Assembly (NCBI RefSeq): GCF_014201505.1
Contig: NZ_JACHEO010000004.1
Location: 1-64,000 of the forward strand
Reading direction: 5' to 3'
Length of the DNA stretch: 64,000 nt
DNA from: Desulfoprunum benzoelyticum
GTDB lineage: Bacteria > Desulfobacterota > Desulfobulbia > Desulfobulbales > Desulfocapsaceae
This document shows positions 43,405-52,781 of the stretch, one piece after another (within the stretch, counting starts at the first letter, position 1; each line of letters opens with the position of its first letter). A program made the position numbers and the translations under genes. Below the pieces are notes generated by a model that had not been told where the DNA came from, made no database searches, and worked only from the letters and a program-made list of their open reading frames with translations.

Positions 43405-44817
43405 ATGGCGGATATTGCAGGAAAAACCCAGAAAAACCCCCGGGTACCGATGCCCGAACAGGAACCGAAGGTCAGAGCCCGTAATTTTCTCGAGGTTCCG
43501 ACCGGCTATACCATGAAGATGGCCCAGGAAGAGGCGGCCAGGTGCCTGCAGTGCAAAAAACCGGGCTGCGTCACCGGCTGTCCGGTCGGAGTCGACATCC
43601 CCGGCTTTATCGATCTCATCGTCCAGGGCGATATGAGCGGCGCTATCCGCCATCTCTGGAAGATGAACGCCCTGCCCGCCGTCTGCGGCCGGGTCTGCCC
43701 GCAGGAAATCCAGTGCGAAGGGCAGTGTATCGTCGGCAAGAAGGGGCAGCCCGTCGCCATCGGCAACCTCGAACGCTTCTGCGCCGATTATGAGCGCGAG
43801 CACGGCACCGGCGAACTGCCGCCCAAACAGCCTTCCACCGGCAAAAAAGTGGCGGTGGTCGGATCCGGCCCCTCGGGTCTGACCGTGGCCGGCGACCTGA
43901 TCGTCAAAGGCCATGACGTCACGATCTACGAAGCCTTCCACAAACCCGGCGGCGTCCTGGTCTACGGCATCCCTGAATTCCGCCTGCCCAAGGCGATCGT
44001 GGCCCAGGAGGTCAACTTCCTGGAGCGGCTGGGAGTCAAGGTCGAGTGCAATGCCGTCGTCGGTCGGACCGTATCCCTCGACGAGCTGTTCGCCGAAGGC
44101 TATGAGGCGATCTACGTCGGCGTCGGCGCCGGTCTGCCGAAATTCATGAACCTGCCCGGCGAGAACCTCGTCGGCATCCTCTCGGCCAACGAGTACCTGA
44201 CCCGCGCCAACCTGATGAAGGCCTACCAGTTCCCCGATGTCGACACCCCGATCCCGCACGGCAAAAACGTCGTGGTCCTCGGGGCCGGCAACGTGGCCAT
44301 GGATTCGGCGCGAACGGCGATGCGGCTCGGGGCTGAGACGGTGAAGATCGTCTATCGCCGCTCCCGCGATGAGATGCCGGCCAGAAAGGCTGAAATCCAC
44401 CATGCCGAAGAGGAAGGGATCGAGATGTGCCTGCTCACCAACCCCACGCGCTACCTCGGCAATGAAAAGGGCAGACTCACCGGGATGGAGTGCCTGCGCA
44501 TGGAACTGGGTGAACCGGATGCCTCCGGCCGGCGGCGACCGGTGCCGATCAAGGGTTCGGAGTTCCAGGTCGACTGCGACCTCTGCATCGTCGCCGTCGG
44601 TTCCGGGGCCAATCCGCTCCTGACCAGCGAGACATCGGACATGCAACTGAACAAATGGGGCTATGTCGTCACCGATCCCGCCACCGGCAAAACAACGAAG
44701 AAGGGTGTCTGGGCCGGCGGCGACATCGTCACCGGCGCCGCCACGGTCATCCTGGCGATGGGAGCCGGACGCCAGGCCGCCGACTCGATCCACAACTACC
44801 TGACACTCGGCTGGTAA
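43405..44817 (+). CDS. nfnB: NfnB-type glutamate-synthase-like subunit of the transhydrogenase
   Basis: This 470-residue protein has two 4Fe-4S cluster motifs at the N-terminus (CLQCKKPGC, TGCPVGVDIPGF; then CGRVCPQEIQCEGQC), an FAD-binding Rossmann domain (VAVVGSGPSGLTVAGDL) and an NADPH domain (VVVLGAGNVAMDSARTAMRLGAE). The start ATG 43405 has GGAGG 7 nt before it; the ATG at 43393 would place that site inside the gene. It acts with the nfnA product 85 nt upstream. Short hairpins follow the stop. Confidence 0.93.
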   Translation: MADIAGKTQKNPRVPMPEQEPKVRARNFLEVPTGYTMKMAQEEAARCLQCKKPGCVTGCPVGVDIPGFIDLIVQGDMSGAIRHLWKMNALPAVCGRVCPQEIQCEGQCIVGKKGQPVAIGNLERFCADYEREHGTGELPPKQPSTGKKVAVVGSGPSGLTVAGDLIVKGHDVTIYEAFHKPGGVLVYGIPEFRLPKAIVAQEVNFLERLGVKVECNAVVGRTVSLDELFAEGYEAIYVGVGAGLPKFMNLPGENLVGILSANEYLTRANLMKAYQFPDVDTPIPHGKNVVVLGAGNVAMDSARTAMRLGAETVKIVYRRSRDEMPARKAEIHHAEEEGIEMCLLTNPTRYLGNEKGRLTGMECLRMELGEPDASGRRRPVPIKGSEFQVDCDLCIVAVGSGANPLLTSETSDMQLNKWGYVVTDPATGKTTKKGVWAGGDIVTGAATVILAMGAGRQAADSIHNYLTLGW

Positions 44818-44843
44818 TCGCCACGCCGGCAGTGGCATGACGT

Positions 44844-44883
44844 CCCGGAATACCGGCCGCGAAATCGGCACCGGTGTTCCGGG
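44844..44883 (+). terminator. Hairpin after the nfn operon
   Basis: A 13-bp stem (CCCGGAATACCGG with CCGGTGTTCCGGG, one G-U pair) encloses a 14-nt loop, 26 nt after nfnB and before the convergent reductase gene. There is no clear T-run on either side, so it may serve both transcripts as an imperfect terminator. Confidence 0.55.
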
Positions 44884-44997
44884 AACCTAGACGCCGGATA
44901 TCTTCCCTTCCTTCCCCATCATCTCCACATCTGCTTGAAGATCGCATTGAAATCGGCCAGGCGGTCGGCGTCGGGGACGTTCAGACTGCCGCCTCGA

Positions 44998-45573
44998 TCA
45001 ATGTGCGCCGATGGCGATGTCCCGGCCGAAGGCCTCGGCTCTGACCAGTTCCTCCGGGAAATTACGGACCGCGCCGCGCTGATCGACCCCCTTGAGCAGA
45101 AAGGAATCGGCAAAGGCCATATCCATGGCCTCATAGAAATATCGCATGGTCAGCAGGCTGCAGTCGAAGACCTTCGCCCCCTTGGTGGCGGCGACCGACA
45201 ACAGGTAACCCTTACGCCCCTCCTCCATCCGGAACCTGTTGTCGAGCAGGTAGCGCCTCGACCAGCGGGCCTGGAACCGGTCGATGAACGCCTTGGTCTG
45301 GGCGGTCAGGGCATAGAAATAGACCGGACTGGCAACGAGGATCCGATCGGCGGCATCAGCCCGTTCATAGATCGCCCCCATGTCGTCCTTGATGACGCAC
45401 TCGCCGGTCTTCTCGCAGCCGCCGCAGCCCTGGCAGGGGGAGATCGTGAGACCGCCGAGGCGGATATATTCAACCGTGCCGCCGCCGTCCTCCATCCCCT
45501 TGGCCACGTGTTGGGCGAGGATCTCGCTGTTGCCGTTTTTGCGCGGACTTCCCAGAACGATGAGCAGGTGCAT
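44998..45573 (-). CDS. Flavodoxin-fold NAD(P)H-dependent FMN reductase
   Basis: This 191-residue protein begins MHLLIVLGSPRKNGNSEILA, the FMN-phosphate loop, and has an added cysteine cluster PCQGCGGCEKTGECVIKDDM near residue 45, then LVASPVYFYALTAQTKAFIDR. This layout is typical of iron-sulfur flavoproteins (ISF) of anaerobes. It would carry electrons or reduce oxygen species or quinones. AGGAG precedes the ATG. It converges with nfnB, and a 244-nt divergent gap follows to the glycyl-radical genes. Confidence 0.9.
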   Translation of the reverse strand: MHLLIVLGSPRKNGNSEILAQHVAKGMEDGGGTVEYIRLGGLTISPCQGCGGCEKTGECVIKDDMGAIYERADAADRILVASPVYFYALTAQTKAFIDRFQARWSRRYLLDNRFRMEEGRKGYLLSVAATKGAKVFDCSLLTMRYFYEAMDMAFADSFLLKGVDQRGAVRNFPEELVRAEAFGRDIAIGAH

Positions 45574-45764
45574 GTCATTTCTCCTTACTGAAGGCGATTG
45601 AGTCGTATCGAAAACTGTGGAATTGCAATTCAGAGATGCAGTTGTTCAGGTTATACTGGATACGGATTGCGGGAGGAAGGACGTTCGTCGGTCACGATCG
45701 AGCGAAATGGCGTTTTCCACTGCGTTCCTCTCAGCACCAATGCCCACCCCCTCCAAATTCAACG

Positions 45765-45812
45765 TTGACTGTCGATAAACAATTGTTCAGCAATAAGAAT
45801 TGTTGTTACAAT
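45765..45812 (+). promoter_or_regulatory. Promoter and operator-like repeats upstream of the glycyl-radical genes
   Basis: A palindrome AACAATTGTT (45778-45787) is followed by ATTGT/ACAAT (45799-45812, 4-nt spacer). TTGTTC (45783-45788) and TACAAT (45807-45812) form an 18-nt-spaced promoter. The -10 ends 5 nt before the ATG at 45818, so the transcript may have almost no leader. A weaker TTGACT lies at 45765. Confidence 0.4.
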
Positions 45813-45817
45813 AGCCG

Positions 45818-46732
45818 ATGCACCACAATATTCCCACCATTTTTGCCGTCAAGAGGTACGCCCTCCATGACGGGCCACAGATTCGGACGACGGTCTTTCT
45901 CAAGGGCTGCCCGCTCTCCTGCCTCTGGTGCCACAACCCGGAAGGTGTATCACCGGGGATCGAAATCGTTGCCTTAAAAGAACGGTGCATTGCCTGCGGC
46001 GAGTGCGTCATCGCCTGCCCGCAGCAGGCCCTGGCAATCGGCCCTGCCGGCAGTATCGACCGCGATCCGGCCCGCTGCACCGCCTGCGGCCGCTGCGTCG
46101 AGATCTGCCCGGCCTTGGCCCACGAGGCCACCGGCCGGCGGACCTCGGTAGCGGCGGTGATGATGGAGATCGAGAAGGACCGTCCTTTCCATGACACCTC
46201 CGGCGGCGGGGTAACGTTTTCCGGCGGTGAACCGCTGCTGCAGCCCGACTTCCTCCTGGAACTGCTGCAGGAGTGCGGCCGCCGGCAGATCCACCGGACG
46301 GTCGACACCACCGGTTTCGCCCCCACCGCCACCGTGCTCGAGATCGCCGCCGCAACCGACCTCTTCCTCTACGATCTCAAAATGATGGACAGCGCCAGGC
46401 ACCGGCGCTACACCGGCGTCGACAACGCCCTGATCCTCGCCAACCTCGCCGCCCTTTGCCGCGCCGATCACCGGGTGCGGGTCCGCATCCCGCTGATCGC
46501 CGGGATCAACGACGGCGAGGATGATATCCGGGCGATCCTCGCCTTTCTTCACGATCTGCCCGGCATCACCGGCATCGACCTGCTGCCCTACCACGACAGC
46601 GGTCGGGCCAAATACCGCAAACTGGGCATGAATTATCCCGGCGCGGCGCTGACGGCGCCGGACCGCAACCACACAACCACACTTCTCGGCATCATCAGGG
46701 ATGCCGGATTTCAGGCCAGTATCGGAGGTTGA
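45818..46732 (+). CDS. hypE: Glycyl-radical enzyme activase (radical SAM)
   Basis: This 304-residue activase has the radical SAM motif in CPLSCLWCHNP (~31-40), two extra 4Fe-4S clusters (CIACGECVIACP and CTACGRCVEICP, ~57-105), and the glycyl-activase GGVTFSGGEPLLQ motif near 131. It generates the glycyl radical on the partner enzyme by 5'-deoxyadenosyl radical chemistry. The partner dehydratase gene starts 1 nt after its stop. No ribosome site is visible before its ATG, consistent with a very short leader. Confidence 0.92.
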   Translation: MHHNIPTIFAVKRYALHDGPQIRTTVFLKGCPLSCLWCHNPEGVSPGIEIVALKERCIACGECVIACPQQALAIGPAGSIDRDPARCTACGRCVEICPALAHEATGRRTSVAAVMMEIEKDRPFHDTSGGGVTFSGGEPLLQPDFLLELLQECGRRQIHRTVDTTGFAPTATVLEIAAATDLFLYDLKMMDSARHRRYTGVDNALILANLAALCRADHRVRVRIPLIAGINDGEDDIRAILAFLHDLPGITGIDLLPYHDSGRAKYRKLGMNYPGAALTAPDRNHTTTLLGIIRDAGFQASIGG

Positions 46733-46733
46733 C

Positions 46734-49097
46734 ATGAACAGCAGGATCGAACGGCTGCGCCGCCGCAGTTTCGAGGCCAGACCATCCATCTCCATCGAGC
46801 GGGCGGTGCTGGAGACCCGCTTCTACCAGGAACACAGCGGCAAACACCCGCTGCCGGTGCTGCGGGCCCTGTGCTTCAAGTACCTGTGCGAACACAAGAC
46901 CATCTTTATCGGCGACGACGAGCTGATCGTCGGCGAACGCGGGCCGGCCCCCAAGGCGGTACCGACCTTCCCCGAGCTGACCTGTCACTCGACCGAGGAC
47001 CTGCACATCTTGAACGACCGGGAGATGACCAGCTACCGGGTGGCGGAGGAGGACATCCGCACGTACGAGGAGATCGTCATCCCCTACTGGCAGGGACGGT
47101 CGATGCGCGACCGGATCTTCCGCCAGGTGCCGGCACAGTGGCGGGCGGCTTACGAGGCCGGGCTGTTTACCGAGTTCATGGAGCAGCGGGCCCCCGGCCA
47201 TACCGCCCTCGACGGCACCATCTACCGCACCGGCCTGCGCGATTGCCGGGAGCGGATCGCCCGGCGGCTGGAAACTCTCGACTATCTCGCCGACCCGACC
47301 GCCGCCGACCAGGCCGAACAACTGCAGGCGATGGACATCGCCTGCGAGGCGGCGATGATCTTCGCCCGTCGCCATGCCGACCTGGCCGAAAAGGTGGCCG
47401 CCGACGAGACCGACCGGCAGCGCCGCGACGAGCTCATGGCGATCGCCGCGGTCTGCCGCCGGGTCCCGGCGGAAAGGCCGCAGACCTTTCACGAGGCGTT
47501 GCAGATGTACTGGTTCGTCCACCTCGGCATCATCACCGAGCTCAACGGCTGGGATGCGATGACCCCCGGCCACCTCGACCAGCATCTCCAGCCCTTCTAC
47601 GACCAAGGCCTGGCCGACGGCAGCCTCGACCGCGACAAGGCCAAGGAGCTGCTCTCCTGCCTGTGGATCAAGGTCAACAACCACACCGCCCCGCCCAAGG
47701 TCGGGGTCACCGCCAGGGAGAGCGGGACCTACAACGACTTCACCCAGATCAACCTCGGCGGCCTGAAGACCGACGGCAGCGACGGCGTCGGCGAGGTCTC
47801 CTATATCGCCCTCGAGGTCGCCGACGAGTTGCACCTGCTCCAGCCCCAGCCGAGCGTCCACATCAGCGGCAGGACCCCGGAGCGCTTTCTCAAGGCCGCC
47901 GCCCGGGTCATCCGCCGGGGCTACGGCTATCCCTCGGTATTCAACACCGACGCCGTGATCATGGAGCAGATCCGGGTCGGCAAGACGGTCGAAGACGCCC
48001 GCGAGGGCGGCACCAGCGGCTGCATCGAGACCGGCGCCTTCGGCAAGGAGGCCTACATCCTCACCGGCTACCTCAACGTGCCGAAGATCCTCGAGCTGAC
48101 CCTGAACGACGGCGTCGACCCGCTCTCCGGCGCCAGGGTCGGCATCGCCACCGGCGATCCGCGCGCCTTCGCCGACTTCGACGCGCTCTACGCCGCCTTC
48201 GTCCGCCAGCTCGATCACATCGTCGATCTCAAGATCAGGGTCAACAACTACATCGAACGGATGTACGCCAAGTACTCGCCGGCCCCCTTCCTGTCGACCG
48301 TCATCCATGACTGCATCGCCAAGGGCCGCGACTACTACGACGGCGGGCCGCGCTACAACACCACCTACATCCAGTGCTGCGGCATCGGCACGGTGACCGA
48401 CTCGCTGTCGGCGCTCAAGACCCATGTCTACGACAGCGGGACGGTGGCGATGGACCAGCTCCTCGCCGCCCTGGCCGCCAATTTCCGGGACCACGAGGCC
48501 CTGCGCCTGCGGCTGTGGAACCGCACCCCCTTCTTCGGCAACGACGACGACCGCGCCGACGACCTGATGCGGCGGGTCTACGCCAGCCTCTTCACCGCCA
48601 TCGACGGCCGCCCCAACACCAAGGGCGGTGTATATCACCTCAACATGCTGTCGACGACCTGCCACGTCTACTTCGGGCGGATGCTCGGGGCCACTCCCAA
48701 CGGCCGCCTCGCCAACCTGCCGGAATCGGACGGGACCTCACCGTCGCAGGGCGCCGATCGCCACGGCCCGACCGCAGTCATAAAGTCGCTCTCGAAGATG
48801 GACCAGATCCGCTCCGGCGGCACCCTGCTCAACCAGCGCTTCCTCCCGAGCGTGCTGGCATCGGAGAAGGATCTCGACAACCTCGGGGCCCTGATCCGCA
48901 CCTATTTCCGGCTCGGCGGCCACCACATCCAGTTCAACGTCGTCGACAGCGCCACCCTGCGCCAGGCGCAGCAGCACCCCGACGACTACCGCAACCTGCT
49001 GGTGCGGGTGGCCGGCTACAGCGACTACTTCGTCGACCTCGACCGCCACCACCAGGAGGAGATCATCAGCCGTACCGAGCAGGAGCTCTGCGGATAG
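46734..49097 (+). CDS. hypD: Glycyl-radical dehydratase, probable trans-4-hydroxy-L-proline dehydratase
   Basis: This 787-residue enzyme has the catalytic Cys430 in TSGCIETGAFGKEAY, the glycyl radical site RVAGYSDYF (Gly761) and the HypD-like segment EQRAPGHTALDGTIYRTGLRD near residue 150. Length and motifs fit the HypD group (789 residues in Clostridioides difficile), which dehydrates trans-4-hydroxyproline to pyrroline-5-carboxylate. Diol dehydratases of the same superfamily differ in the GHT-type segment. Its activase lies directly upstream with a TTGACATG junction (GGAGG before). No proC or hydroxyproline uptake gene adjoins, so the substrate is an inference. Confidence 0.78.
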   Translation: MNSRIERLRRRSFEARPSISIERAVLETRFYQEHSGKHPLPVLRALCFKYLCEHKTIFIGDDELIVGERGPAPKAVPTFPELTCHSTEDLHILNDREMTSYRVAEEDIRTYEEIVIPYWQGRSMRDRIFRQVPAQWRAAYEAGLFTEFMEQRAPGHTALDGTIYRTGLRDCRERIARRLETLDYLADPTAADQAEQLQAMDIACEAAMIFARRHADLAEKVAADETDRQRRDELMAIAAVCRRVPAERPQTFHEALQMYWFVHLGIITELNGWDAMTPGHLDQHLQPFYDQGLADGSLDRDKAKELLSCLWIKVNNHTAPPKVGVTARESGTYNDFTQINLGGLKTDGSDGVGEVSYIALEVADELHLLQPQPSVHISGRTPERFLKAAARVIRRGYGYPSVFNTDAVIMEQIRVGKTVEDAREGGTSGCIETGAFGKEAYILTGYLNVPKILELTLNDGVDPLSGARVGIATGDPRAFADFDALYAAFVRQLDHIVDLKIRVNNYIERMYAKYSPAPFLSTVIHDCIAKGRDYYDGGPRYNTTYIQCCGIGTVTDSLSALKTHVYDSGTVAMDQLLAALAANFRDHEALRLRLWNRTPFFGNDDDRADDLMRRVYASLFTAIDGRPNTKGGVYHLNMLSTTCHVYFGRMLGATPNGRLANLPESDGTSPSQGADRHGPTAVIKSLSKMDQIRSGGTLLNQRFLPSVLASEKDLDNLGALIRTYFRLGGHHIQFNVVDSATLRQAQQHPDDYRNLLVRVAGYSDYFVDLDRHHQEEIISRTEQELCG

Positions 49098-49148
49098 GAT
49101 AGATCTACCTCTCCTACCGATACGCTTCCGATTGCGGGACGACTGGCT

Positions 49149-51224
49149 TCAACGTTCCGGCACGAACTGCGGCCAGCGGTTGGTGAAGCCGTCGCGAGTC
49201 AGGCGGGCGGTCCAGCCCTCCTTGAGGTCGTGGACATAGAGCTGGTAGTTGGCCGAGTCGTGGTCGTGCTCGCCGGGGCGGCTGGCACCGTAGAAGATGT
49301 AGCGCCCGCCCGCGATCGCCGGGAAGTACTCGTGGCCGCGAGGGGCATCGCGGTCGAGTACCGTTTTCGCCCGTCCCGACGGCAGCGTCGTCCGAACAAT
49401 GCCGGTCCGTTCCTGCATCCCCGCGGTGGCGACGTGGTACACCACATCGGGATCGGTCGACCATGCCGGTTGGCAGCCCTCGCCCAGTTCCACCGCCCGA
49501 CCATCCTGCAGCCGCACCGCCCAGGCGGTCCAGCGCCGCGGCCGGTCGCTGGTGAAGGCCACCCACTGGCCGTCCGGGGAGATCCGGGGTTTGGCAATCT
49601 GGGCCCGGGCAAACGGACCCTGGCCGCGGGGGAAGATCTCCTCCTCCTTGCCGCCGGCGATATCGACCCGGATGATTTGGCGCCGCTCCCGTTCGGCGAT
49701 CACCGCCCGGCCGTCGGCGGTGAAGGAGGGGAAGGTGGCGTTGGCAAGCAGCAGCCGGTCGTCCGAGCCGTCGAGACGGCAGATCCGGATCTCGGCCGGG
49801 GCCCTGAGGTTGGTGCTGCGGGCCCGGGCATAAACCACCCAGCGGCCGGTCGGATCGATGTCCGGGTACATCTCCTCGGCGGGAGTATCGACCACCTTGT
49901 TGACCCTGCGGCCATCGAGATCCTGGGTATAAATGCCGAAACTGCCGGAGCGGTTGGAGTCGAAGAGCAGGCGACCGGGCGGCAGACTCGGCAGGTGCCG
50001 TCGCCCCTCGGTCTCTTCCGCGGTAAAGGCCAGGTCTCCCTTCTGCGCCGCGTTGCCGTTGGCCACCAGGACATCACCTACCAGCACCACCGCCGTCGAA
50101 ATCCCCAGCCACACCGCCACCGCTGCCGCCAGCTGCAGCCAGCGCCGGGTGGTGGAGACCGCCGTCGCCGGCCGCGGCTCCTCTGCCCGGAAAAAGGGGA
50201 GAAAGAGCACCAGCAGCGCCGTCAGACCGATCCCGGCGCCGTAGGCCTGGGTGAAGAGGTGGTGGGCGACGCCGGTCAGCTTGGCCATCGCCTCCGGCAG
50301 GCCGAGGAAGTGGAAGGCGACCGCCCAGGTCCCCTCGTAGGCGCCGAACCCGCCGATGCCGCTGATCGGCAGCGACGCGGCGATTTCCGGGGCGATCAGG
50401 CCCACCAGCCCCTTGTGCGGCGGCAGCTCGGCCAGGCCGAAGCCCATCGGCATGACAATTCCCAGCAGCAGAAAGTACATGGCGGTGTATTTGGCGAGGC
50501 GGACGAGAACCGACAGAACCACCACCGGCAGCAGGATCCCGGCCCGCCGGGTGACCCGGACATCCTCGGCAACCGAGGCGGCAAAGGCGGCCAGGCCGCT
50601 CTTGGCCCGCTCGGGCAGCAGCGGCAGCCGCGGGATCAGGCGGGCGGCGTAATCCGCCAATGGGGCGAGGAGGAGCAGGGCGACCAGCGCCCCGCCGGCA
50701 ATGGTCAGGCCGAAGGCCCAGATCAGGATCCCGGCGATGCCGAGTTCACCGGCGATCACCAGACCAACAACGATCAACAGCGGCGCCACCGCGATCATGT
50801 CGAAGACGAAGGCGATGGCCATGCTCGACGATGCAGCGTCCAGACTCACCCCCAACCGGGTCCGGCACAGCCAGAGGTAGATCAGGCCGCCAAGCCGGGC
50901 CGGCAGCAGATCGGCGAAGAGATTGCGGACCAGGACCGTCAGCAGCATCGCCAGCCGGCCCGGGCGGTAGCCGACCGGTTCGAGCAGCAGCAGCAGGCGC
51001 CAGGACCGGCAGATGCTCATGAACAGGGAACTGACGAAGAACAGCAGGATCTCCGGCGGGGCGATGGCGGTGATCGCATCGACGACATCGATCGCCTCGA
51101 TATCCCGGCCGATCCACAGAAAGACCAGGATCGTGACCGCCAGGCTGCCGCCAAAGGACAGCCAGCGGGTGCCGTTGCCGGTGGCTGGGGGCGCCGGCCG
51201 TTCAGGGGGGGTGGTGGGGTGCAT
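49149..51224 (-). CDS. UPF0104 (flippase-like) membrane protein fused to a TolB-type beta-propeller
   Basis: This 691-residue protein has an N-terminal LPG-synthase-transmembrane (UPF0104/aglD-like) domain of about eight helices, residues ~20-330, including ADLLPARLGGLIYLWLCRTRLG and LPISGIGGFGAYEG. A final transmembrane segment at ~360-385 is followed by an external region of PD40/WD-like repeats (~400-690: GIYTQDLDGRRVNKV, EEMYPDIDPTGRWVVYARA, KPRISPDGQWVAFTSDR, SANYQLYVHD). Related membrane domains flip or modify lipid carriers; the propeller would sit on the outer face. The combination is unusual. It converges with hypD. Confidence 0.8.
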   Translation of the reverse strand: MHPTTPPERPAPPATGNGTRWLSFGGSLAVTILVFLWIGRDIEAIDVVDAITAIAPPEILLFFVSSLFMSICRSWRLLLLLEPVGYRPGRLAMLLTVLVRNLFADLLPARLGGLIYLWLCRTRLGVSLDAASSSMAIAFVFDMIAVAPLLIVVGLVIAGELGIAGILIWAFGLTIAGGALVALLLLAPLADYAARLIPRLPLLPERAKSGLAAFAASVAEDVRVTRRAGILLPVVVLSVLVRLAKYTAMYFLLLGIVMPMGFGLAELPPHKGLVGLIAPEIAASLPISGIGGFGAYEGTWAVAFHFLGLPEAMAKLTGVAHHLFTQAYGAGIGLTALLVLFLPFFRAEEPRPATAVSTTRRWLQLAAAVAVWLGISTAVVLVGDVLVANGNAAQKGDLAFTAEETEGRRHLPSLPPGRLLFDSNRSGSFGIYTQDLDGRRVNKVVDTPAEEMYPDIDPTGRWVVYARARSTNLRAPAEIRICRLDGSDDRLLLANATFPSFTADGRAVIAERERRQIIRVDIAGGKEEEIFPRGQGPFARAQIAKPRISPDGQWVAFTSDRPRRWTAWAVRLQDGRAVELGEGCQPAWSTDPDVVYHVATAGMQERTGIVRTTLPSGRAKTVLDRDAPRGHEYFPAIAGGRYIFYGASRPGEHDHDSANYQLYVHDLKEGWTARLTRDGFTNRWPQFVPER

Positions 51225-51351
51225 CGGGGAAGGTCCTCCTCAGTCGTCGGAAACCCGGCAGGGAACGACAGCGCCTGCCGATCGAGAGGAGGCGGAGACG
51301 GCGACAGCCGACTCCGCTGGCAATGATGTCCCGGCTCGCGCCGGTACACAC

Positions 51352-52548
51352 TCAGGACCGCAGCGCCTCGGCGATCGCGTCGCAGACGTAATCGATATTT
51401 TTCGAGGTCAGGCCGGCCAGGTTGATGCGGCCGCCGCCGACCACGTAGATGTTCCTGTGCTGGCGCAGCCAGGCCACCGTTGCGTCGGACAGGCCGCTGA
51501 ACGAGAACATCCCCCGCTGCCGCTTGATATAGGAGAAATCGCCGGCGACGCCGCGGGCATTGAGGCCGTCGACGAGGGCGGAGCGCATCGCCACGATCCG
51601 CTCCCGCATCGCCGCCAGTTCGCCGAGCCATTGCCGGTGCAGGTCCGGATCGCTGAGGATGGTGGCGGTGACCAGGCCGCCGTGGGCCGGCGGATTGGAG
51701 TAGATCACCCGCACCACCGTCTTCAGGTGGCTCATGGCCACCGTCGATTCCGCGGCGGTGGGGCTGACAACGGTCAGGGCCCCAGTCCGCTCGTTGTAGA
51801 GGCCGAAGTTCTTGGAAAACGAGCTGGCGACCAGGAAATCGAGGCCGCTGGCGGCAAACTGCTCGACAGCGTAACGGTCCTCTTCCACCCCGATGCCGAA
51901 GCCCTGATAGGCAAAATCAAGAAACGGGAGCCAGCCTCGCTCCCGGGCGATCTCGACGATCTCCCGCCACTGGCCCTGGTCGAGATCGACCCCGCTCGGG
52001 TTGTGGCAGCAGGTGTGGAACAGGACGATGTCACCGGCCGGGATCGCCTGCAGATCCCTGGTCAGACCGGCGAAGTCGACATCTTTGGTGGCCGGATCGT
52101 AGTAGGCATACTCACTTAACGGGAAGCCGGCGGTGGCGAAGACCCCCTTGTGGTTGGCCCAGGTCGGGCTGCTGAGCCAGACCGTGGCCTTCGGCATGAA
52201 CTTCTTCAGCAGATCGGCGCCGACCCGCAAGGCTCCAGTACCGCCCGGGGCATGGACGGTGGCCGCCCGTCTGTTCGCCACGACCTCGCCGTCCTCGCCG
52301 AACAGCAGTTTCTGAACGCAGGCGGCATAGACCGGGTCGCCGGATATCGGCAGATACGACTTGGTAGTCTCCCGCTCCAGCAGGAGCTTCTCAGCCGCCT
52401 TGACACAGGCGAGAATCGGGGTCTTGCCCGCATCGTCCTTGTAGACTCCGACGCCGAGATTGACCTTCTGCGGGTTCGGATCGTTGCGGAAGGCCTCGGT
52501 CAGACCGAGAATCGAATCAGCGGGAGCGGCGACAATATTTTTCCACAT
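51352..52548 (-). CDS. tyrB: Aromatic-amino-acid/aspartate aminotransferase
   Basis: This 398-residue type I PLP aminotransferase has VYKDDAGKTPIL, TWANHKGVF, HTCCHNPSGVDL and the PLP lysine in SSFSKNFGLYNERTG, all as in the AspC/TyrB subgroup. It interconverts aspartate or aromatic amino acids and their keto acids with 2-oxoglutarate. Start ATG 52548 has GGAGAAAAA in front; the in-frame extension upstream is not conserved. The 233 nt up to the copper genes hold no supported gene. Confidence 0.93.
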   Translation of the reverse strand: MWKNIVAAPADSILGLTEAFRNDPNPQKVNLGVGVYKDDAGKTPILACVKAAEKLLLERETTKSYLPISGDPVYAACVQKLLFGEDGEVVANRRAATVHAPGGTGALRVGADLLKKFMPKATVWLSSPTWANHKGVFATAGFPLSEYAYYDPATKDVDFAGLTRDLQAIPAGDIVLFHTCCHNPSGVDLDQGQWREIVEIARERGWLPFLDFAYQGFGIGVEEDRYAVEQFAASGLDFLVASSFSKNFGLYNERTGALTVVSPTAAESTVAMSHLKTVVRVIYSNPPAHGGLVTATILSDPDLHRQWLGELAAMRERIVAMRSALVDGLNARGVAGDFSYIKRQRGMFSFSGLSDATVAWLRQHRNIYVVGGGRINLAGLTSKNIDYVCDAIAEALRS

Positions 52549-52781
52549 ATATTTTTCTCCGGATGCGTGGTTGATGGGTGGTGCACGAGGTGCGAAAAAT
52601 ACCCATTTCTCCACACCTGTGTCAACAGGAATGCGTGGTGGACCTGCTGTTGATAACCGGCCGATTTCTCCGGAGGGCTGGTGATCGCTGAGTGATCGGC
52701 GCCACGACCGAACGCCGGGCGACGACTGCCGTCACCGGTCCTCGACGACCGCAGCGGTTACGCCCTTTTTCCGGCTGCGAT

